Below, piece by piece: positions 17,103-27,382 of a stretch of DNA of 64,000 nucleotides. Under the pieces are notes generated by a model that saw nothing but the letters and a program-made list of their open reading frames with translations, searched no databases and was not told the DNA's origin. Source of the DNA: Psychrobacter immobilis (GTDB lineage: Bacteria; Pseudomonadota; Gammaproteobacteria; Pseudomonadales; Moraxellaceae); contig NZ_CAJGZJ010000003.1 in NCBI RefSeq assembly GCF_904846225.1, positions 186,001-250,000 on the forward strand, read 5' to 3'. The stretch's first letter is position 1. Each line of letters begins with the position of its first letter. The position numbers and the translations under genes are program-made.

Positions 17103-18791
17103 TTACTGCATTTGCTCTTTGATCAAGTCACCAATAGTTTTTGGTTGTGCATCAGAACCTGGAGCAGCAGTTGTGGTTGTGCTACCAAGATCTTTAATCG
17201 CTTGACGCTCTTCAGCTTCGTCTTTCGCTTTGATAGACAAGTTGATGTTGCGTGTTTTACGATCAACACTGATGATTTTCGCTTCAACATCATCACCAAC
17301 AGTTAGATGCTTAGTGGCATCTTCAACGCGGTCACGTTGGATCTCAGAAGCGCGTAGATAAGCTTCAACTTCGTCAGCAAGTTCGATAGTAGCACCTTTA
17401 GCGTCTACTTCTTTCACTTTACCATTAACGATAGCACCACGGTCATTGTTGACTAGGTATTCGTTGAATGGGTCAGAGCTTAACTGCTTAACGCCTAGGC
17501 TAATACGGTTTGCTTCTGCATCTACAGACAGTACCATAGCTTCTACGGTGTCGCCTTTGTTGTAGTTACGAATAGCATCTTCGCCAGTTTCGTTCCAAGA
17601 GATATCAGATAGATGAACCAAACCATCAATACCACCGTCTAGACCGATAAAGATACCGAAGTCAGTGATTGATTTGATCGTACCAGTGATTTTATCACCG
17701 CGCTCATGTTTCTTATCAAACTCATCCCATGGATTGGCTAGAGTTTGTTTGATACCTAGGCTAATACGACGACGTTCTTCGTCGATATCAAGAATCATTA
17801 CTTCAATTTCATCGCCCACTTGAACTACTTTTGATGGGTGGATGTTTTTGTTAGTATGATCCATCTCTGATACGTGTACTAGACCTTCGATGCCTTCAGA
17901 AATCTCAGCAAAACAACCATAATCGGTCAAGTTAGTAACGCGTGCTTTTACTACACTACCTACTGGGTAAGTGCCGCCGACGTTGTCCCAAGGATCAGTA
18001 CCAAGTTGTTTTAGACCTAGGCTAACGCGGTTGCGCTCACGGTCAAACTTCAATACTTTAACTTTTAGGTCTTGGCCAACTTCAACAACCTCAGATGGGT
18101 GCTTGATACGGCGCCATGCCATGTCAGTGATGTGCAATAGACCATCGATACCACCTAGATCAACGAACGCGCCGTAATCAGTAAGGTTTTTAACGATACC
18201 TTCGATCTCGATGCCTTCTTCAAGCTTGTTCAATAACTCTTCGCGCTCAGCTGAGTTTTCAGCTTCCATAACGGCACGGCGACTAACAACAACGTTGTTA
18301 CGTTTTTGATCAAGTTTGATGACTTTGAATTCTAGCTCTTTGCCTTCAAGATGCGTCGTATCACGGATAGGACGTACATCTACCAATGAACCTGGTAAAA
18401 ACGCGCGTACTGAACCGATATCTACCGTGAAACCGCCTTTAACTTTGCTTGAGATAATACCTTTTACGATTTCATCATTGTCAGCAATTTTTTCAAGGAA
18501 ATTCCAAGTTTCAACACGTTTGGCTTTTTCGCGTGACAGCAAGGTTTGACCCATACCATTATCAACGGCTTCAACCACTACGTCTACTGTGTCGCCAACT
18601 TCAACTTCAAGTTCGCCTTCTTCGCTTAAAAACTCTTCACGAGCGACGATACCTTCAGATTTAAGACCAGTGTCGACAGTGATCCAATCGTTATCGATGG
18701 CGACAACAGTACCGTTAATAACCGAGCCACGCTCGATATCCAGACCTGTTTCTTCGATGCTCGCTTCAAATAGTTCAGCAAATGATTCCAT
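17103..18791 (-). CDS. rpsA: 30S ribosomal protein S1
   Basis: The product has 562 residues (E. coli 557) with six tandem S1 RNA-binding repeats, roughly 21-87, 105-171, 192-260, 277-347, 364-434 and 451-520. Repeats 3 to 6 are marked by the recurrent [20 protein letters not shown] and GLVHLSD-type strands. S1 holds mRNA on the 30S subunit and is needed for most initiation. AAGG lies 8 nt before the ATG. The C-terminal tail is Thr/Ala-rich. The leader contains a nested inverted repeat consistent with the known autoregulation of rpsA. Confidence 0.97.
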   Translation of the reverse strand: MESFAELFEASIEETGLDIERGSVINGTVVAIDNDWITVDTGLKSEGIVAREEFLSEEGELEVEVGDTVDVVVEAVDNGMGQTLLSREKAKRVETWNFLEKIADNDEIVKGIISSKVKGGFTVDIGSVRAFLPGSLVDVRPIRDTTHLEGKELEFKVIKLDQKRNNVVVSRRAVMEAENSAEREELLNKLEEGIEIEGIVKNLTDYGAFVDLGGIDGLLHITDMAWRRIKHPSEVVEVGQDLKVKVLKFDRERNRVSLGLKQLGTDPWDNVGGTYPVGSVVKARVTNLTDYGCFAEISEGIEGLVHVSEMDHTNKNIHPSKVVQVGDEIEVMILDIDEERRRISLGIKQTLANPWDEFDKKHERGDKITGTIKSITDFGIFIGLDGGIDGLVHLSDISWNETGEDAIRNYNKGDTVEAMVLSVDAEANRISLGVKQLSSDPFNEYLVNNDRGAIVNGKVKEVDAKGATIELADEVEAYLRASEIQRDRVEDATKHLTVGDDVEAKIISVDRKTRNINLSIKAKDEAEERQAIKDLGSTTTTAAPGSDAQPKTIGDLIKEQMQ

Positions 18792-18843
18792 TATGTCTAC
18801 CTTTGTATAGCCGTATCCTGTCCAGCACAGTACGGATCAAATG

Positions 18844-18892
18844 TATGATTGCATAAAACGAGAATACTGGTTTTATATCTCATACAATCATA
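18844..18892 (-). promoter_or_regulatory. Nested inverted repeat in the rpsA leader
   Basis: TATGATTG (18844-18851) pairs with CAATCATA (18885-18892), and inside it ATAAAAC (18853-18859) pairs with GTTTTAT (18870-18876). It lies 53-101 bp before the rpsA start. It could fold in the mRNA leader or act as a DNA site. The rest of the 18792-19085 gap has no other feature I can name. Confidence 0.45.
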
Positions 18893-19085
18893 TATAAAAA
18901 CGTTTGTTGATAATAAGCGCAATTAATCAAACTTATTAGCAACAACTGTCTTACTTCAAATGTTTTTTATGACTCAAACTGAGCATTCATTATGTTGTTT
19001 AACAAAGTCTCACTTTTAACTGAACTATTTTATACTAAAATCAAAGCTCGTGGTTAAGTTTTTAGTACTCAATATGTTGTTTTTA

Positions 19086-19853
19086 CTAACTATTAAAACA
19101 AATACCTTGATCTTGACAATGTTTTTTAACGTACTCATAAACGGCATCAGCATCTAATGTTGAGCTATCAAGTAATAATGCGTCTTCTGCTGGTTTAGAT
19201 GGTGCCGTCGTTCGATTTTCATCACGATCATCACGGGCTTTAATCGTTGCCAAAATCGCGTCAAAATCCGCTGTTTGCCCAGCGTTGATCAGCTGAGTAA
19301 CACGGCGTTCAGCACGGGCTTCCGCACTCGCCGTCAGAAACACTTTTACATCAGCGTCTGGAAAAACAACCGTACCCATATCACGACCATCAGCAACCAG
19401 TCCTGAGCGAGTTGCCATATCCTTTTGCAGTTTAAGTAATGCTTTGCGAACTGTCGGGAATATCGCTATCTGTGATGCATAGCCGCCAATTGTTTCGTTA
19501 CGAACTTGCTCGCCGACCGCTTCACCATCTACAAGAATATCGACACGACCTGACTCATTATTAGGCACGAAAGCAATCTCTAAACGTTGTGTTAACGCCA
19601 ATACAGCTGCTTCGTCAATAGCTTGACTCGCATCCTCGGCTATCAGTCCAGCTTCGAACGCTTTGAGTCCTACGATTCTGTACAATGCACCAGAATCTAA
19701 TAACTGATAATCTAATACTTGTGATAAGCGCCATGTGACTGTGCCTTTACCCGCCCCACTAGGCCCATCGATACAAATAACGGGGTAGCGCGCCGTTTTG
19801 ACTTGGCTATCGTCTCTATTGAGCAGCTCATTATCAGGTGTAGAAACGGTCAT
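19086..19853 (-). CDS. cmk: Cytidylate kinase
   Basis: The product is 255 residues from ATG 19853 (an in-frame GTG at 19862 adds three). The P-loop GPSGAGKGT (K36) follows a 22-residue polar extension. Other landmarks are DSGALYRIVGL, VADGRDMGTVVFPDAD and the Arg-rich lid region ARAERRVTQL. It phosphorylates CMP and dCMP in the cytoplasm. The position upstream of rpsA on the same strand is the standard gammaproteobacterial linkage. Confidence 0.95.
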   Translation of the reverse strand: MTVSTPDNELLNRDDSQVKTARYPVICIDGPSGAGKGTVTWRLSQVLDYQLLDSGALYRIVGLKAFEAGLIAEDASQAIDEAAVLALTQRLEIAFVPNNESGRVDILVDGEAVGEQVRNETIGGYASQIAIFPTVRKALLKLQKDMATRSGLVADGRDMGTVVFPDADVKVFLTASAEARAERRVTQLINAGQTADFDAILATIKARDDRDENRTTAPSKPAEDALLLDSSTLDADAVYEYVKKHCQDQGICFNS

Positions 19854-20024
19854 AATACTCACTTAATAATTGACGATATTTATAGGGCTTTTCTTATGCT
19901 ACAAATAGCGAAATATTTACTTATTTATCAAACGCTTGACAGCATATCAAGAGGTTCGCTATCAAATAGGGCAATATTATAACAAAGAAACTTCACTATC
20001 ACTAGCAGCAAGACTGATATCTTG

Positions 20025-20600
20025 TTACTGGTTCATATTGTCTTTCTTTTTTGTCGCATTTCGTCGCTCACGAAAAAACGCTTTAAGCATTTGGCTACTA
20101 TGCATACTACACAGGCCATGACTGACTTGGATATTATGATTATAAAAAGGCTGTATCGACAAATTCATTTGACTACCAACCATACCTGCCCGTGGCTCGC
20201 TTGCCGCATATATTAGCTTATCAACACGTGCGTGAATCAGCGCACCGATACACATAGTGCAGGGTTCTAAAGTCACATACAAAGTCGTCTTCAATGGCAA
20301 ACGATAGTTTTTTAAACGAGCACAAGCATCTCTTAATGCGACGATCTCGGCGTGGGCAGTGGCATCGTGGCGTCCAATCGGCTCATTAAATCCTTGACCA
20401 ATAATTTGCTGATCATGTACCAGTATCGCGCCAACTGGCACCTCTCCGAGCGCTGCACCTTGCTTTGCAAGCTTGATTGCTTCTTGCATCCACTTCAAAT
20501 CTTGAGGTGACCAAAATGTACAATTGGCAAGCTTTAGGATTGTCAACTGGTCAGCTACTGATGAATGCGGCTGTAAATTAAATGAGTAAGTATGTATCAT
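20025..20600 (-). CDS. tadA: tRNA-specific adenosine deaminase TadA
   Basis: The product is 191 residues; family members are commonly 150-170. The zinc-deaminase motifs are H83-A-E85 (DATAHAEIVAL) and P113-C114-x2-C117 (LEPCTMCIGAL), with RAGMVGSQMNL downstream. It converts A34 to inosine in tRNA-Arg(ACG). The ATG at 20600 abuts the ung stop codon with no intervening base, so the two are translationally linked. About 28 residues precede the segment that aligns with E. coli TadA, so a later start is possible, though no ATG fits before W38. Confidence 0.92.
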   Translation of the reverse strand: MIHTYSFNLQPHSSVADQLTILKLANCTFWSPQDLKWMQEAIKLAKQGAALGEVPVGAILVHDQQIIGQGFNEPIGRHDATAHAEIVALRDACARLKNYRLPLKTTLYVTLEPCTMCIGALIHARVDKLIYAASEPRAGMVGSQMNLSIQPFYNHNIQVSHGLCSMHSSQMLKAFFRERRNATKKKDNMNQ

Positions 20601-21338
20601 TTATTGTGGTAATTGCCAATCAATGGGGGTTTGATCATATTGTTTTAAATAATCATTTGCTTTAGAAAATGGCTTCGACCCAAAAAAGCCACCACGGTTG
20701 GCAGCCAGTGGTGAAGGATGTACAGCAGTCAAAATCAGATGTTTATCGGTATCGATATACTTGCCTTTCTTTTGCGCTTTACTACCCCACAAAATAAACA
20801 CGGTATGCTTTGTTTGTTCGTTGACCGCATCAATTACCGCGTCGGTAAACTGCTCCCAACCTTTGTTTTGATGGCTGTTCGGCTCGCCTTCTCTCACAGT
20901 CAATGAGCTATTCAATAGCAAGACACCTTGCTGCGCCCAGTAAGTCAAATCACCATGTGCTGAAGGATGAATACCAATATCAGCGGCCATCTCTTTCAAT
21001 AGATTATTCAATGACGGTGGTTTCGGAATGGCTTTGGGCACAGAAAACGACAATCCCATCGCTTGGCCCGGACCATGATAAGGATCCTGTCCTAAGATAA
21101 CCACTTTTACTTGTGACAAAGGCGTCAAGTTCAATGCGTTAAATATCAGCGGTGCAGGTGGATAAATACTCTCCGTCGACTGATACGCTTCCTTTAAAAA
21201 CGCGCGTAGATTGTCCATATTATCAGACGTTAATTCTTCTGCTAATGCGGTCTTCCAATCCTCTGGCAGGCGTACATTGTCTAAAATCACCTGCTTTTGT
21301 TCTGGAGTTTTTGCCGTCTGATCATCAAACAGTTCCAT
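20601..21338 (-). CDS. ung: Uracil-DNA glycosylase
   Basis: The product has 245 residues of family 1 UDG. The water-activating loop is VVILGQDPYHGPGQAMGLSFSV (catalytic D85). The uracil-binding and minor-groove loops are LLNSSLTVREGEPNSH and HPSPLAANRGGFFGS. It removes uracil from DNA to start base-excision repair. AAAGGACG lies just before the ATG. It is the first gene of a two-gene unit with tadA, whose start touches its stop. Confidence 0.96.
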   Translation of the reverse strand: MELFDDQTAKTPEQKQVILDNVRLPEDWKTALAEELTSDNMDNLRAFLKEAYQSTESIYPPAPLIFNALNLTPLSQVKVVILGQDPYHGPGQAMGLSFSVPKAIPKPPSLNNLLKEMAADIGIHPSAHGDLTYWAQQGVLLLNSSLTVREGEPNSHQNKGWEQFTDAVIDAVNEQTKHTVFILWGSKAQKKGKYIDTDKHLILTAVHPSPLAANRGGFFGSKPFSKANDYLKQYDQTPIDWQLPQ

Positions 21339-21455
21339 AATACGTCCTTTTTATTAGTTATGAGATATAGAGAAAAGTGTATAAACACTTTATGACAACC
21401 CTTAAAATAAACACTGATAAAATGTCATATAGATTTTATTATAAATTATAGCAAT

Positions 21456-21485
21456 AAAAAAACGGCTACCTCAGTAACCGTTTTT
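21456..21485 (-). terminator. clpA terminator
   Basis: The arms AAAAACGGCTAC and GTAACCGTTTTT carry one mismatch and enclose a 4-nt CTCA loop, with A/T runs on both sides. They lie 22 bp after the clpA stop. Confidence 0.8.
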
Positions 21486-21506
21486 ATAATATTAGTAATG
21501 AATGAT

Positions 21507-24089
21507 TTAGCTGGCTATTGATTCAGAGTCTGAACGTGGCTCATGCGTCTCAACAACCGTCAAAATAATACGGCTATCCGCTGACCCTTTATCTGATGTC
21601 TTGCCACTGCTTTTGTCAAGCTTCACAGTATCATCCTCTTGCGCATCAGTTTCTTCAGGCTCTAAGGTTAGATGTACTACCCCGCCATTAACCAAGTCAC
21701 CAAACAAAATCATACTGGCCAATGGTTTTTTGATCTCATCTTGAATCAAACGCTGCATTGGACGTGCGCCCATTAAGCGATCGTAGCCTTTTTTGGCCAG
21801 ATAATCGCGTACTTCATCATCAATCTCTAACGTCACTTTTTTGTCATCAAGCTGTACCTGTAGCTCAACCAAGAACTTATCGACCACTGATACCACCACT
21901 GACGTATCCAATGGATTAAACTGAATAATCGCATCCAAACGGTTGCGGAACTCAGGCGTAAAGACGCGTTTCAGTGACTCAGTATTATCACGGCTATGAT
22001 CTTGCTGGGTAAAGCCCATAGAAGAGCGGCTAATACTATCAGCACCAACGTTCGTGGTCATAATAACAATGACTTGCTTAAAGATAGCCACACGACCGTT
22101 ATTGTCCGTCAATGTACCATGATCCATCACTTGCAATAACAAGTTAAAGACATCAGGGTGCGCTTTTTCGATCTCATCAAGCAACAACACACAATGCGGA
22201 TGCTGATTAATTTTTTCGGTCAGCAAACCACCTTGATCAAATCCGACATAGCCTGGAGGCGCGCCAATCAAACGTGAAGCCGTATGAGCTTCCATATATT
22301 CTGACATATCAAATCGCACCAACTCCACGCCTAATAGATTTGCCAATTGACGTGATACTTCTGTCTTACCAACCCCTGTTGGACCCGCAAACATAAACGA
22401 GCCAATGGGCTTGTCTGGTGCTTTGAGACCTGCGCGTGACAACTTGATTGCATCAGCCAAGGTTGCAATGGCTTCATCTTGACCAAACACCAAGTGCTTA
22501 AGATCGCGATCTAAGTGCTCAAGAATACTCTTGTCATCACTCGATACTGATTTGGGTGGAATACGTGCAAGCTTTGCGACAATGGCTTCGATATCAGCCA
22601 CATCGATTTTCATCGGTGGTCTCTTCTTGTCCTTAGCAGATTTTTTATCATCGGCTGATTTGGCACGATCATTGGCTTTTGCGGTATTTGCTTCCTCTTG
22701 CATCTCATTATCAATAGCATCATGAGCCTTGTCACCGTGAACATCACCGTCAAGACCCTCACTATCAGCGTCAATCTGCGAATCGAAGTCTTGTTCTATA
22801 TCAGCAATGAAGCTTTCTTCGGCATCAATATCATCTGCATCAGGAATCACACCTAAACGCTTATACGCACCCGCTTCATCAATTACGTCAATCGCCTTAT
22901 CAGGTAAAAAGCGCTCATGAATGTGCTTGGCAGATAATTGTACTGCCGTGACCAATGCTTCATCGGTATATATAACATTATGAAACTCTTCGTAACGCGG
23001 CTTGAGACCACGCAAAATATCGATACTGTCATCGACACTTGGCTCTTTCACATCGATTTTTTGGAAACGACGAGACAATGCATGATCTTTTTCAAATACC
23101 TGACGGTACTCGGTAAAGGTCGTTGAACCAATACAACGTAGCTCGCCATTAGCAAGCGCTGGTTTGATCAAATTCGACACATCCATATTGCTACTCATTG
23201 ACGAACCTGCGCCAATAATCATATGAATCTCATCGATAAACAAGATGGCATTTGGTTTGTTCTTGAGCGCATCAAGCAGCGATTTCATACGTTTTTCAAA
23301 GTCACCGCGATACTTAGTACCGGCAATTAATGAACCGATATCAAGACTATAAATGACGCAGCCATTCAGCGGCTTTGGTGCCTTATCATTGATAATTAAC
23401 CAAGCCAAACCTTCAGCAATAGAGGTTTTACCAACGCCTGGCTCACCAACCAACAACGGATTATTTTTGCGGCGGCGACAGAGTACTTGCGCGGCACGCT
23501 CAATCTCAGAAGAACGCCCAATCAATGGATCCGTTTTGCCTTCAGCAGCACGTTGGTTCAAGTTAGTGGCAAATTCAACCAATGGATCTTTACTGGTTTT
23601 CTCTGACGCACTACGACGCTCACCTGTCATAGAAGCACGCGGCTCAGAAGGCTCGTCTTTATCTTGACCATGTGACAAGTACTGAGTCAGCTCAAGACGA
23701 CTGATGCCCTGTTTTTTAAGCAAATATACCGCATAAGTATCATGCTCTGAAAACATAGATACCAAAATATCTGAGCCTTCAACGAGGCGACCACCACCAA
23801 TAGACTGCACATGAAAAATAGCACGTTGCAGAATACGATCAAAGCTTTGAGTCGGTTGAGGTGATTGTTCTGTATCGGCATCGACTGTTGGCGTGTGCTT
23901 ATTGATATAAGCTTCAAGCTCAGTACGCAGCGTTGAGACATTGGCATTACACGCTGTTAACGTATTGGCAGCGTGCGTGTTTTCTAATAACGCCAATAAT
24001 AAATGTTCAACAGTGAGATACTCATGCGATTTTTGGCGCGCAAGTGTCATTGCTAAACGCAAAGAAACTTCAAGATGACGACTTAACAT
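21507..24089 (-). CDS. clpA: ATP-dependent Clp protease ATPase subunit ClpA with an acidic/lysine-rich insert
   Basis: The product has 860 residues against 758 in E. coli. It has an N-terminal Clp-N double repeat (the ClpS docking domain). AAA1 carries Walker A GEPGVGKT near 214-221, and AAA2 carries GPTGVGKT near 568-575. It unfolds substrates for ClpP. Two oddities are visible. Residues about 415-495, between AAA1 and the [19 protein letters not shown] segment, form an extra block of Asp/Glu-rich then Lys-rich sequence. The C-terminus also has a polar tail of about 45 residues. The ClpP-docking loop reads M691-G-F rather than IGL/IGF. GGAAG precedes the ATG. Confidence 0.95.
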   Translation of the reverse strand: MLSRHLEVSLRLAMTLARQKSHEYLTVEHLLLALLENTHAANTLTACNANVSTLRTELEAYINKHTPTVDADTEQSPQPTQSFDRILQRAIFHVQSIGGGRLVEGSDILVSMFSEHDTYAVYLLKKQGISRLELTQYLSHGQDKDEPSEPRASMTGERRSASEKTSKDPLVEFATNLNQRAAEGKTDPLIGRSSEIERAAQVLCRRRKNNPLLVGEPGVGKTSIAEGLAWLIINDKAPKPLNGCVIYSLDIGSLIAGTKYRGDFEKRMKSLLDALKNKPNAILFIDEIHMIIGAGSSMSSNMDVSNLIKPALANGELRCIGSTTFTEYRQVFEKDHALSRRFQKIDVKEPSVDDSIDILRGLKPRYEEFHNVIYTDEALVTAVQLSAKHIHERFLPDKAIDVIDEAGAYKRLGVIPDADDIDAEESFIADIEQDFDSQIDADSEGLDGDVHGDKAHDAIDNEMQEEANTAKANDRAKSADDKKSAKDKKRPPMKIDVADIEAIVAKLARIPPKSVSSDDKSILEHLDRDLKHLVFGQDEAIATLADAIKLSRAGLKAPDKPIGSFMFAGPTGVGKTEVSRQLANLLGVELVRFDMSEYMEAHTASRLIGAPPGYVGFDQGGLLTEKINQHPHCVLLLDEIEKAHPDVFNLLLQVMDHGTLTDNNGRVAIFKQVIVIMTTNVGADSISRSSMGFTQQDHSRDNTESLKRVFTPEFRNRLDAIIQFNPLDTSVVVSVVDKFLVELQVQLDDKKVTLEIDDEVRDYLAKKGYDRLMGARPMQRLIQDEIKKPLASMILFGDLVNGGVVHLTLEPEETDAQEDDTVKLDKSSGKTSDKGSADSRIILTVVETHEPRSDSESIAS

Positions 24090-24752
24090 AATGACTTCCT
24101 ACGGTTATACCTATCTTTATAATTGATAGCTTTATGAATGAGTTAGTAAGTAAATCAGGGCAATAGGTGGATTGTTCAAGGGCAATATCTGTATTATTAA
24201 AAGTATCGCTAAATGAGATTGGCTTTACACTATTTAAATAGCGTTGCTACCTACTTATTATAGATTAATAGCTTTGATAATTTATATTCGCTTTTCTTTA
24301 TCTCAACACGATAATTCAGCAGAGTCAATCTATTAACGCAGACTAAAGTGTATCGAAGTATACTGCGCATTGACAGGTAGGCAGATAGCTAAGTCATAAA
24401 ACTCGACAGCTAGGCAGATAAATGAGGCATTGCTGTTTAGATAACACAGTAGTTAGAGAACAAAAGAAAGTATGTAAAATTTGAATGGTGTTTATTTAAA
24501 GAATTAGCTGAATAAACATCACATAGAACTAACATAATATTGCTATTAGACGACAACGGCTTGAAGACTCTGACTGTGCAGGCTTTAAAAAACTATTGAA
24601 CAGTATGCTTTAATATATAAGGCCATATTGGGAAAAATCAAGATTATAACAGCAATATAGCCAGTAATTTAGCATGGTTTGAAGAGGGAAATTTAAAAAA
24701 TAAAGGAAGGTTAAAACACTACATTAATATTATCAATATTCATACAGTATTT
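24090..24752. other. 663-bp gap between clpS and clpA with a spaced direct repeat
   Basis: No open frame or RNA gene is recognisable. The sequence is A+T-rich. A 16-bp direct repeat, GACAGGTAGGCAGATA at 24372-24387 and GACAGCTAGGCAGATA at 24405-24420, differs at one base and has a 33-bp period. The gap should hold the clpA promoter and the 3' end of the clpS transcript. Confidence 0.4.
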
Positions 24753-25160
24753 TTATTCGCCTTGATGCGGCTCTATTTGAGTCAATAGCGGATAGCCTTC
24801 ACGATGCGCAAGACTGTTTACTTTTTTGGCTTTGGTCTCGGCAATATCTTTAGGATAAATGCCAGCGATGCCTTTGCTATTATTGTGAATCGTCAACATA
24901 ATCTCAACGGCAGAGTCCGTACTATGACGGAATTCTGACTGTAAGACATAGACAACAAATTCCATGGGTGTATAGTTATCATTATACATAACGACGGCAT
25001 ACATTGGCGGCTTAGCCACTTCTGGCTCTGCTACCAACACATCTGCCTGCGGTGAGGTTTCACCATCCGTATCACCTTCTTGCGCACGATGAGCAGGCAG
25101 ATTTGGAAAATGCCAGTCAGAAACGCTTGGCGTGTCTTGTAGTATCATTTTTTTTATCAT
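24753..25160 (-). CDS. clpS: ClpS adaptor protein
   Basis: The product has 135 residues (E. coli 106). The core begins near residue 50 with YAVVMYNDNYTPMEFVVYVL and runs through the FRHSTDSAVEIMLTIHNNSKGIAGIYPKDIAE region. These form the N-degron-binding pocket and the ClpA-docking face. ClpS delivers proteins with N-terminal bulky hydrophobic residues to ClpAP. The first 45 residues are polar and probably flexible. The nearest ATG pair (25160 or 25148) has no good ribosome-binding site, so the exact start is uncertain. clpA follows on the same strand after an unusually long gap. Confidence 0.92.
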   Translation of the reverse strand: MIKKMILQDTPSVSDWHFPNLPAHRAQEGDTDGETSPQADVLVAEPEVAKPPMYAVVMYNDNYTPMEFVVYVLQSEFRHSTDSAVEIMLTIHNNSKGIAGIYPKDIAETKAKKVNSLAHREGYPLLTQIEPHQGE

Positions 25161-25220
25161 AATAAAATATAATTATAAGGTGAGTGTTAAGTAAGAGAGG
25201 TATAAAAGAAGGAAGTTGGA

Positions 25221-26084
25221 TTAAGGCTCAATCGGGCTATCGTCCACTTCTGGCAAGTCGGACAGCGATAATGGCATGCTATCCAATCGAGCTCCAAGCT
25301 TCCAATCATAAAGCTGTTCTACTTTTTGGCCACCAGCTTGTAAACTAAGCTTTATTTGTAACGGCTTAAAGCCAGCTGGCATCGTGAAGCGACCACGAAT
25401 ACGAACGATACCTTCAATCGTATAAGTCGATGGATCAAGCGGCAATTCTACAAGATCATTGTCATTGAGCAACGTCAATGTCGGCTTTAGACGCTTGGCC
25501 TGTCCATCACTCGCCAGCATTCCGATATCGAAGCCATATTCAAAGGCGTTTTCAGGCAATGGATCAATCTTAGCGCCAAGTATTTGTAAGGGCATACCGC
25601 CTTTATCGCTAATAACATCCGCATAGATTTCATTAAGCTGTGCCACTTGTTTGTTTTCGACCGTCAATGCTTGCTGATTTTCGCGAAGCTCTTTTATGTT
25701 AGCCAAACTTATCGCCAGTTCTTGCTTGGTAGTAGCGGCTTGATTGGTCGCTATTTTATTACTGAGGCGTAGGTTTTTGAGCTCTTTGGTGGCCTCGGTA
25801 CTATCAATCATCGCTTGCTTGGTCTCAGTTTCCATAGAATAGAAACCTTGCTGATAGCCGAGTTTATGGCCGAATAACAAACCAACCGTGGCAGTCACCA
25901 GTATGACAATGACAAATAACGCCAACACCAGCGTAGATGCGCCTTGCTGTGTATTACCGATAGCATTTATGCAGTCCCTACTCTTAACAGAAGGTAGTTC
26001 ACGCTCCAAATGATATAAAGAAGAATCTTTGCACAACGAAGGTGCAGGCTGTGACAAAAAGCGTAGTATAAGCTTAACACGCAT
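25221..26084 (-). CDS. Single-pass membrane protein with coiled coil (DUF6776-like)
   Basis: The product has 287 residues. A basic cytoplasmic N-terminus of about 48 residues is followed by one transmembrane helix (about 50-72, ending GLLFGHKLGYQQG). Then come a predicted coiled coil (about 80-145) and a beta-rich C-terminal domain (about 150-275) with RIRGRFTMPAGFKPLQIKLSL. The order and its place beside argC resemble DUF6776 proteins of other gammaproteobacteria. That match is from memory and not verified. No catalytic motif is visible; it is likely periplasmic and structural. The start may be later, since the first 45 residues look poorly family-like. Confidence 0.6.
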   Translation of the reverse strand: MRVKLILRFLSQPAPSLCKDSSLYHLERELPSVKSRDCINAIGNTQQGASTLVLALFVIVILVTATVGLLFGHKLGYQQGFYSMETETKQAMIDSTEATKELKNLRLSNKIATNQAATTKQELAISLANIKELRENQQALTVENKQVAQLNEIYADVISDKGGMPLQILGAKIDPLPENAFEYGFDIGMLASDGQAKRLKPTLTLLNDNDLVELPLDPSTYTIEGIVRIRGRFTMPAGFKPLQIKLSLQAGGQKVEQLYDWKLGARLDSMPLSLSDLPEVDDSPIEP

Positions 26085-26187
26085 TTAGATGGTATCTCTT
26101 AACAGTAAAGGCAAGCTATTATAGCGGAATTTATAATCAATACCTAGCACCATAAATATAGATAACTTAATCATACAAAAGACATTA

Positions 26188-27255
26188 TTAAGGAACGATA
26201 GGCGCAAAATTAAGTCCCATTGTTTCCTCAAAGCCAAACATAACATTCATGTTCTGTACCGCTTGTCCTGCTGCGCCTTTAACTAAATTATCCTGAACGA
26301 CAATAACGGTTAGCTCAGCACGTTCATTGTCTTGATGCACAGCCATGCGTAAACGATTACTGGCACGCACGCTACGAGTATCTGGATAAACCCCTTGTGG
26401 CATCACATCAATAAATACTTCTGACTCATAACATTTTTCAAATACTTGCTGCCAGTCAATAGCAGCCCCAGCATCGGTAAGCTCCATATGGATAGAGCTA
26501 AGCATGCCACGTATCATCGGTACAAGATGCGGTAAAAAACGAATACGATGGGTAAACTGACTGTCTAGTAATTGTGCAACGCCTTGCTCAATCTCTGGCA
26601 AATGACGATGCCCTTCAACGCTATACGCTTTAAAGTTATCCGTGGTTTCAGCATAATTAAGCGCAAGCTTTGCTTGACGTCCAGCGCCTGAAACACCAGA
26701 TTTTGCATCAATCACAATACGAGATTCAACCAATCTCTCTGCTTGCTTATTTTGTGCCTCAATGATTGGTTTCAAACCCAAAATGGCCGTGGTTGGATAA
26801 CAACCTGGATTACCAACCACTAAAGCCTTTGCGAGTTTATCGCGATTGACTTCAGGCAATCCATAAACGGCTGTTTTTAGCAGTTCAGGACAAGCATGCG
26901 ACTGTTGATACCAATGCTCAAACTCAGGCAATGACTGCAAACGGAAGTCGGCAGCCAAATCAATCACTTTTACGCCTGCTGCCGTGAGCGCTTCAGCTTG
27001 TTTCATTGCAACACCGTGCGGCGTCGCAAAAAATACCACATCGCACTTTTGTAGCGTAGCAAGCGTGTCATCGCCTAGGTCACTAAAGACGATATCCGAT
27101 ATACCGCGTAAGCTTGGGAATATCTCATCAGCTCGTGTGCCAGCTTCGCTACGCGAGGTTAGCAAATCAATAGATACGTTAGGATGCGCGGACAATAAGC
27201 GAATCAACTCAATCCCCGTATAACCTGTACCACCAACAATCGCTGCTGAAATCAT
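26188..27255 (-). CDS. argC: N-acetyl-gamma-glutamyl-phosphate reductase
   Basis: The product has 355 residues. The NADP-binding motif is IVGGTGYTGIELIRLL and the catalytic cysteine is C152 in VVGNPGCYPTTAIL. A later His-containing segment, VEGHRHLPEIEQG, belongs to the active site of this family. It reduces N-acetylglutamyl phosphate to the semialdehyde in arginine synthesis. AAGGAT precedes the ATG. No other arg gene is adjacent. The coiled-coil membrane gene follows by 103 bp. Confidence 0.96.
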   Translation of the reverse strand: MISAAIVGGTGYTGIELIRLLSAHPNVSIDLLTSRSEAGTRADEIFPSLRGISDIVFSDLGDDTLATLQKCDVVFFATPHGVAMKQAEALTAAGVKVIDLAADFRLQSLPEFEHWYQQSHACPELLKTAVYGLPEVNRDKLAKALVVGNPGCYPTTAILGLKPIIEAQNKQAERLVESRIVIDAKSGVSGAGRQAKLALNYAETTDNFKAYSVEGHRHLPEIEQGVAQLLDSQFTHRIRFLPHLVPMIRGMLSSIHMELTDAGAAIDWQQVFEKCYESEVFIDVMPQGVYPDTRSVRASNRLRMAVHQDNERAELTVIVVQDNLVKGAAGQAVQNMNVMFGFEETMGLNFAPIVP

Positions 27256-27382
27256 AAGATATCCTTTTTTTACCTAGTAAATATTAAGGGATGCTATACA
27301 TTCAAAATAGGCATAACGATTACCAAAGCAATTGCTGTTAATGCCACTGTCAAATATTGAACACATCTAAATATTAGCGTTG

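Noticed and set aside
24090..24752. tRNA or other stable RNA in the clpS-clpA gap
   Set aside because: No T-loop-like GTTCGA motif or cloverleaf pairing was found by eye.
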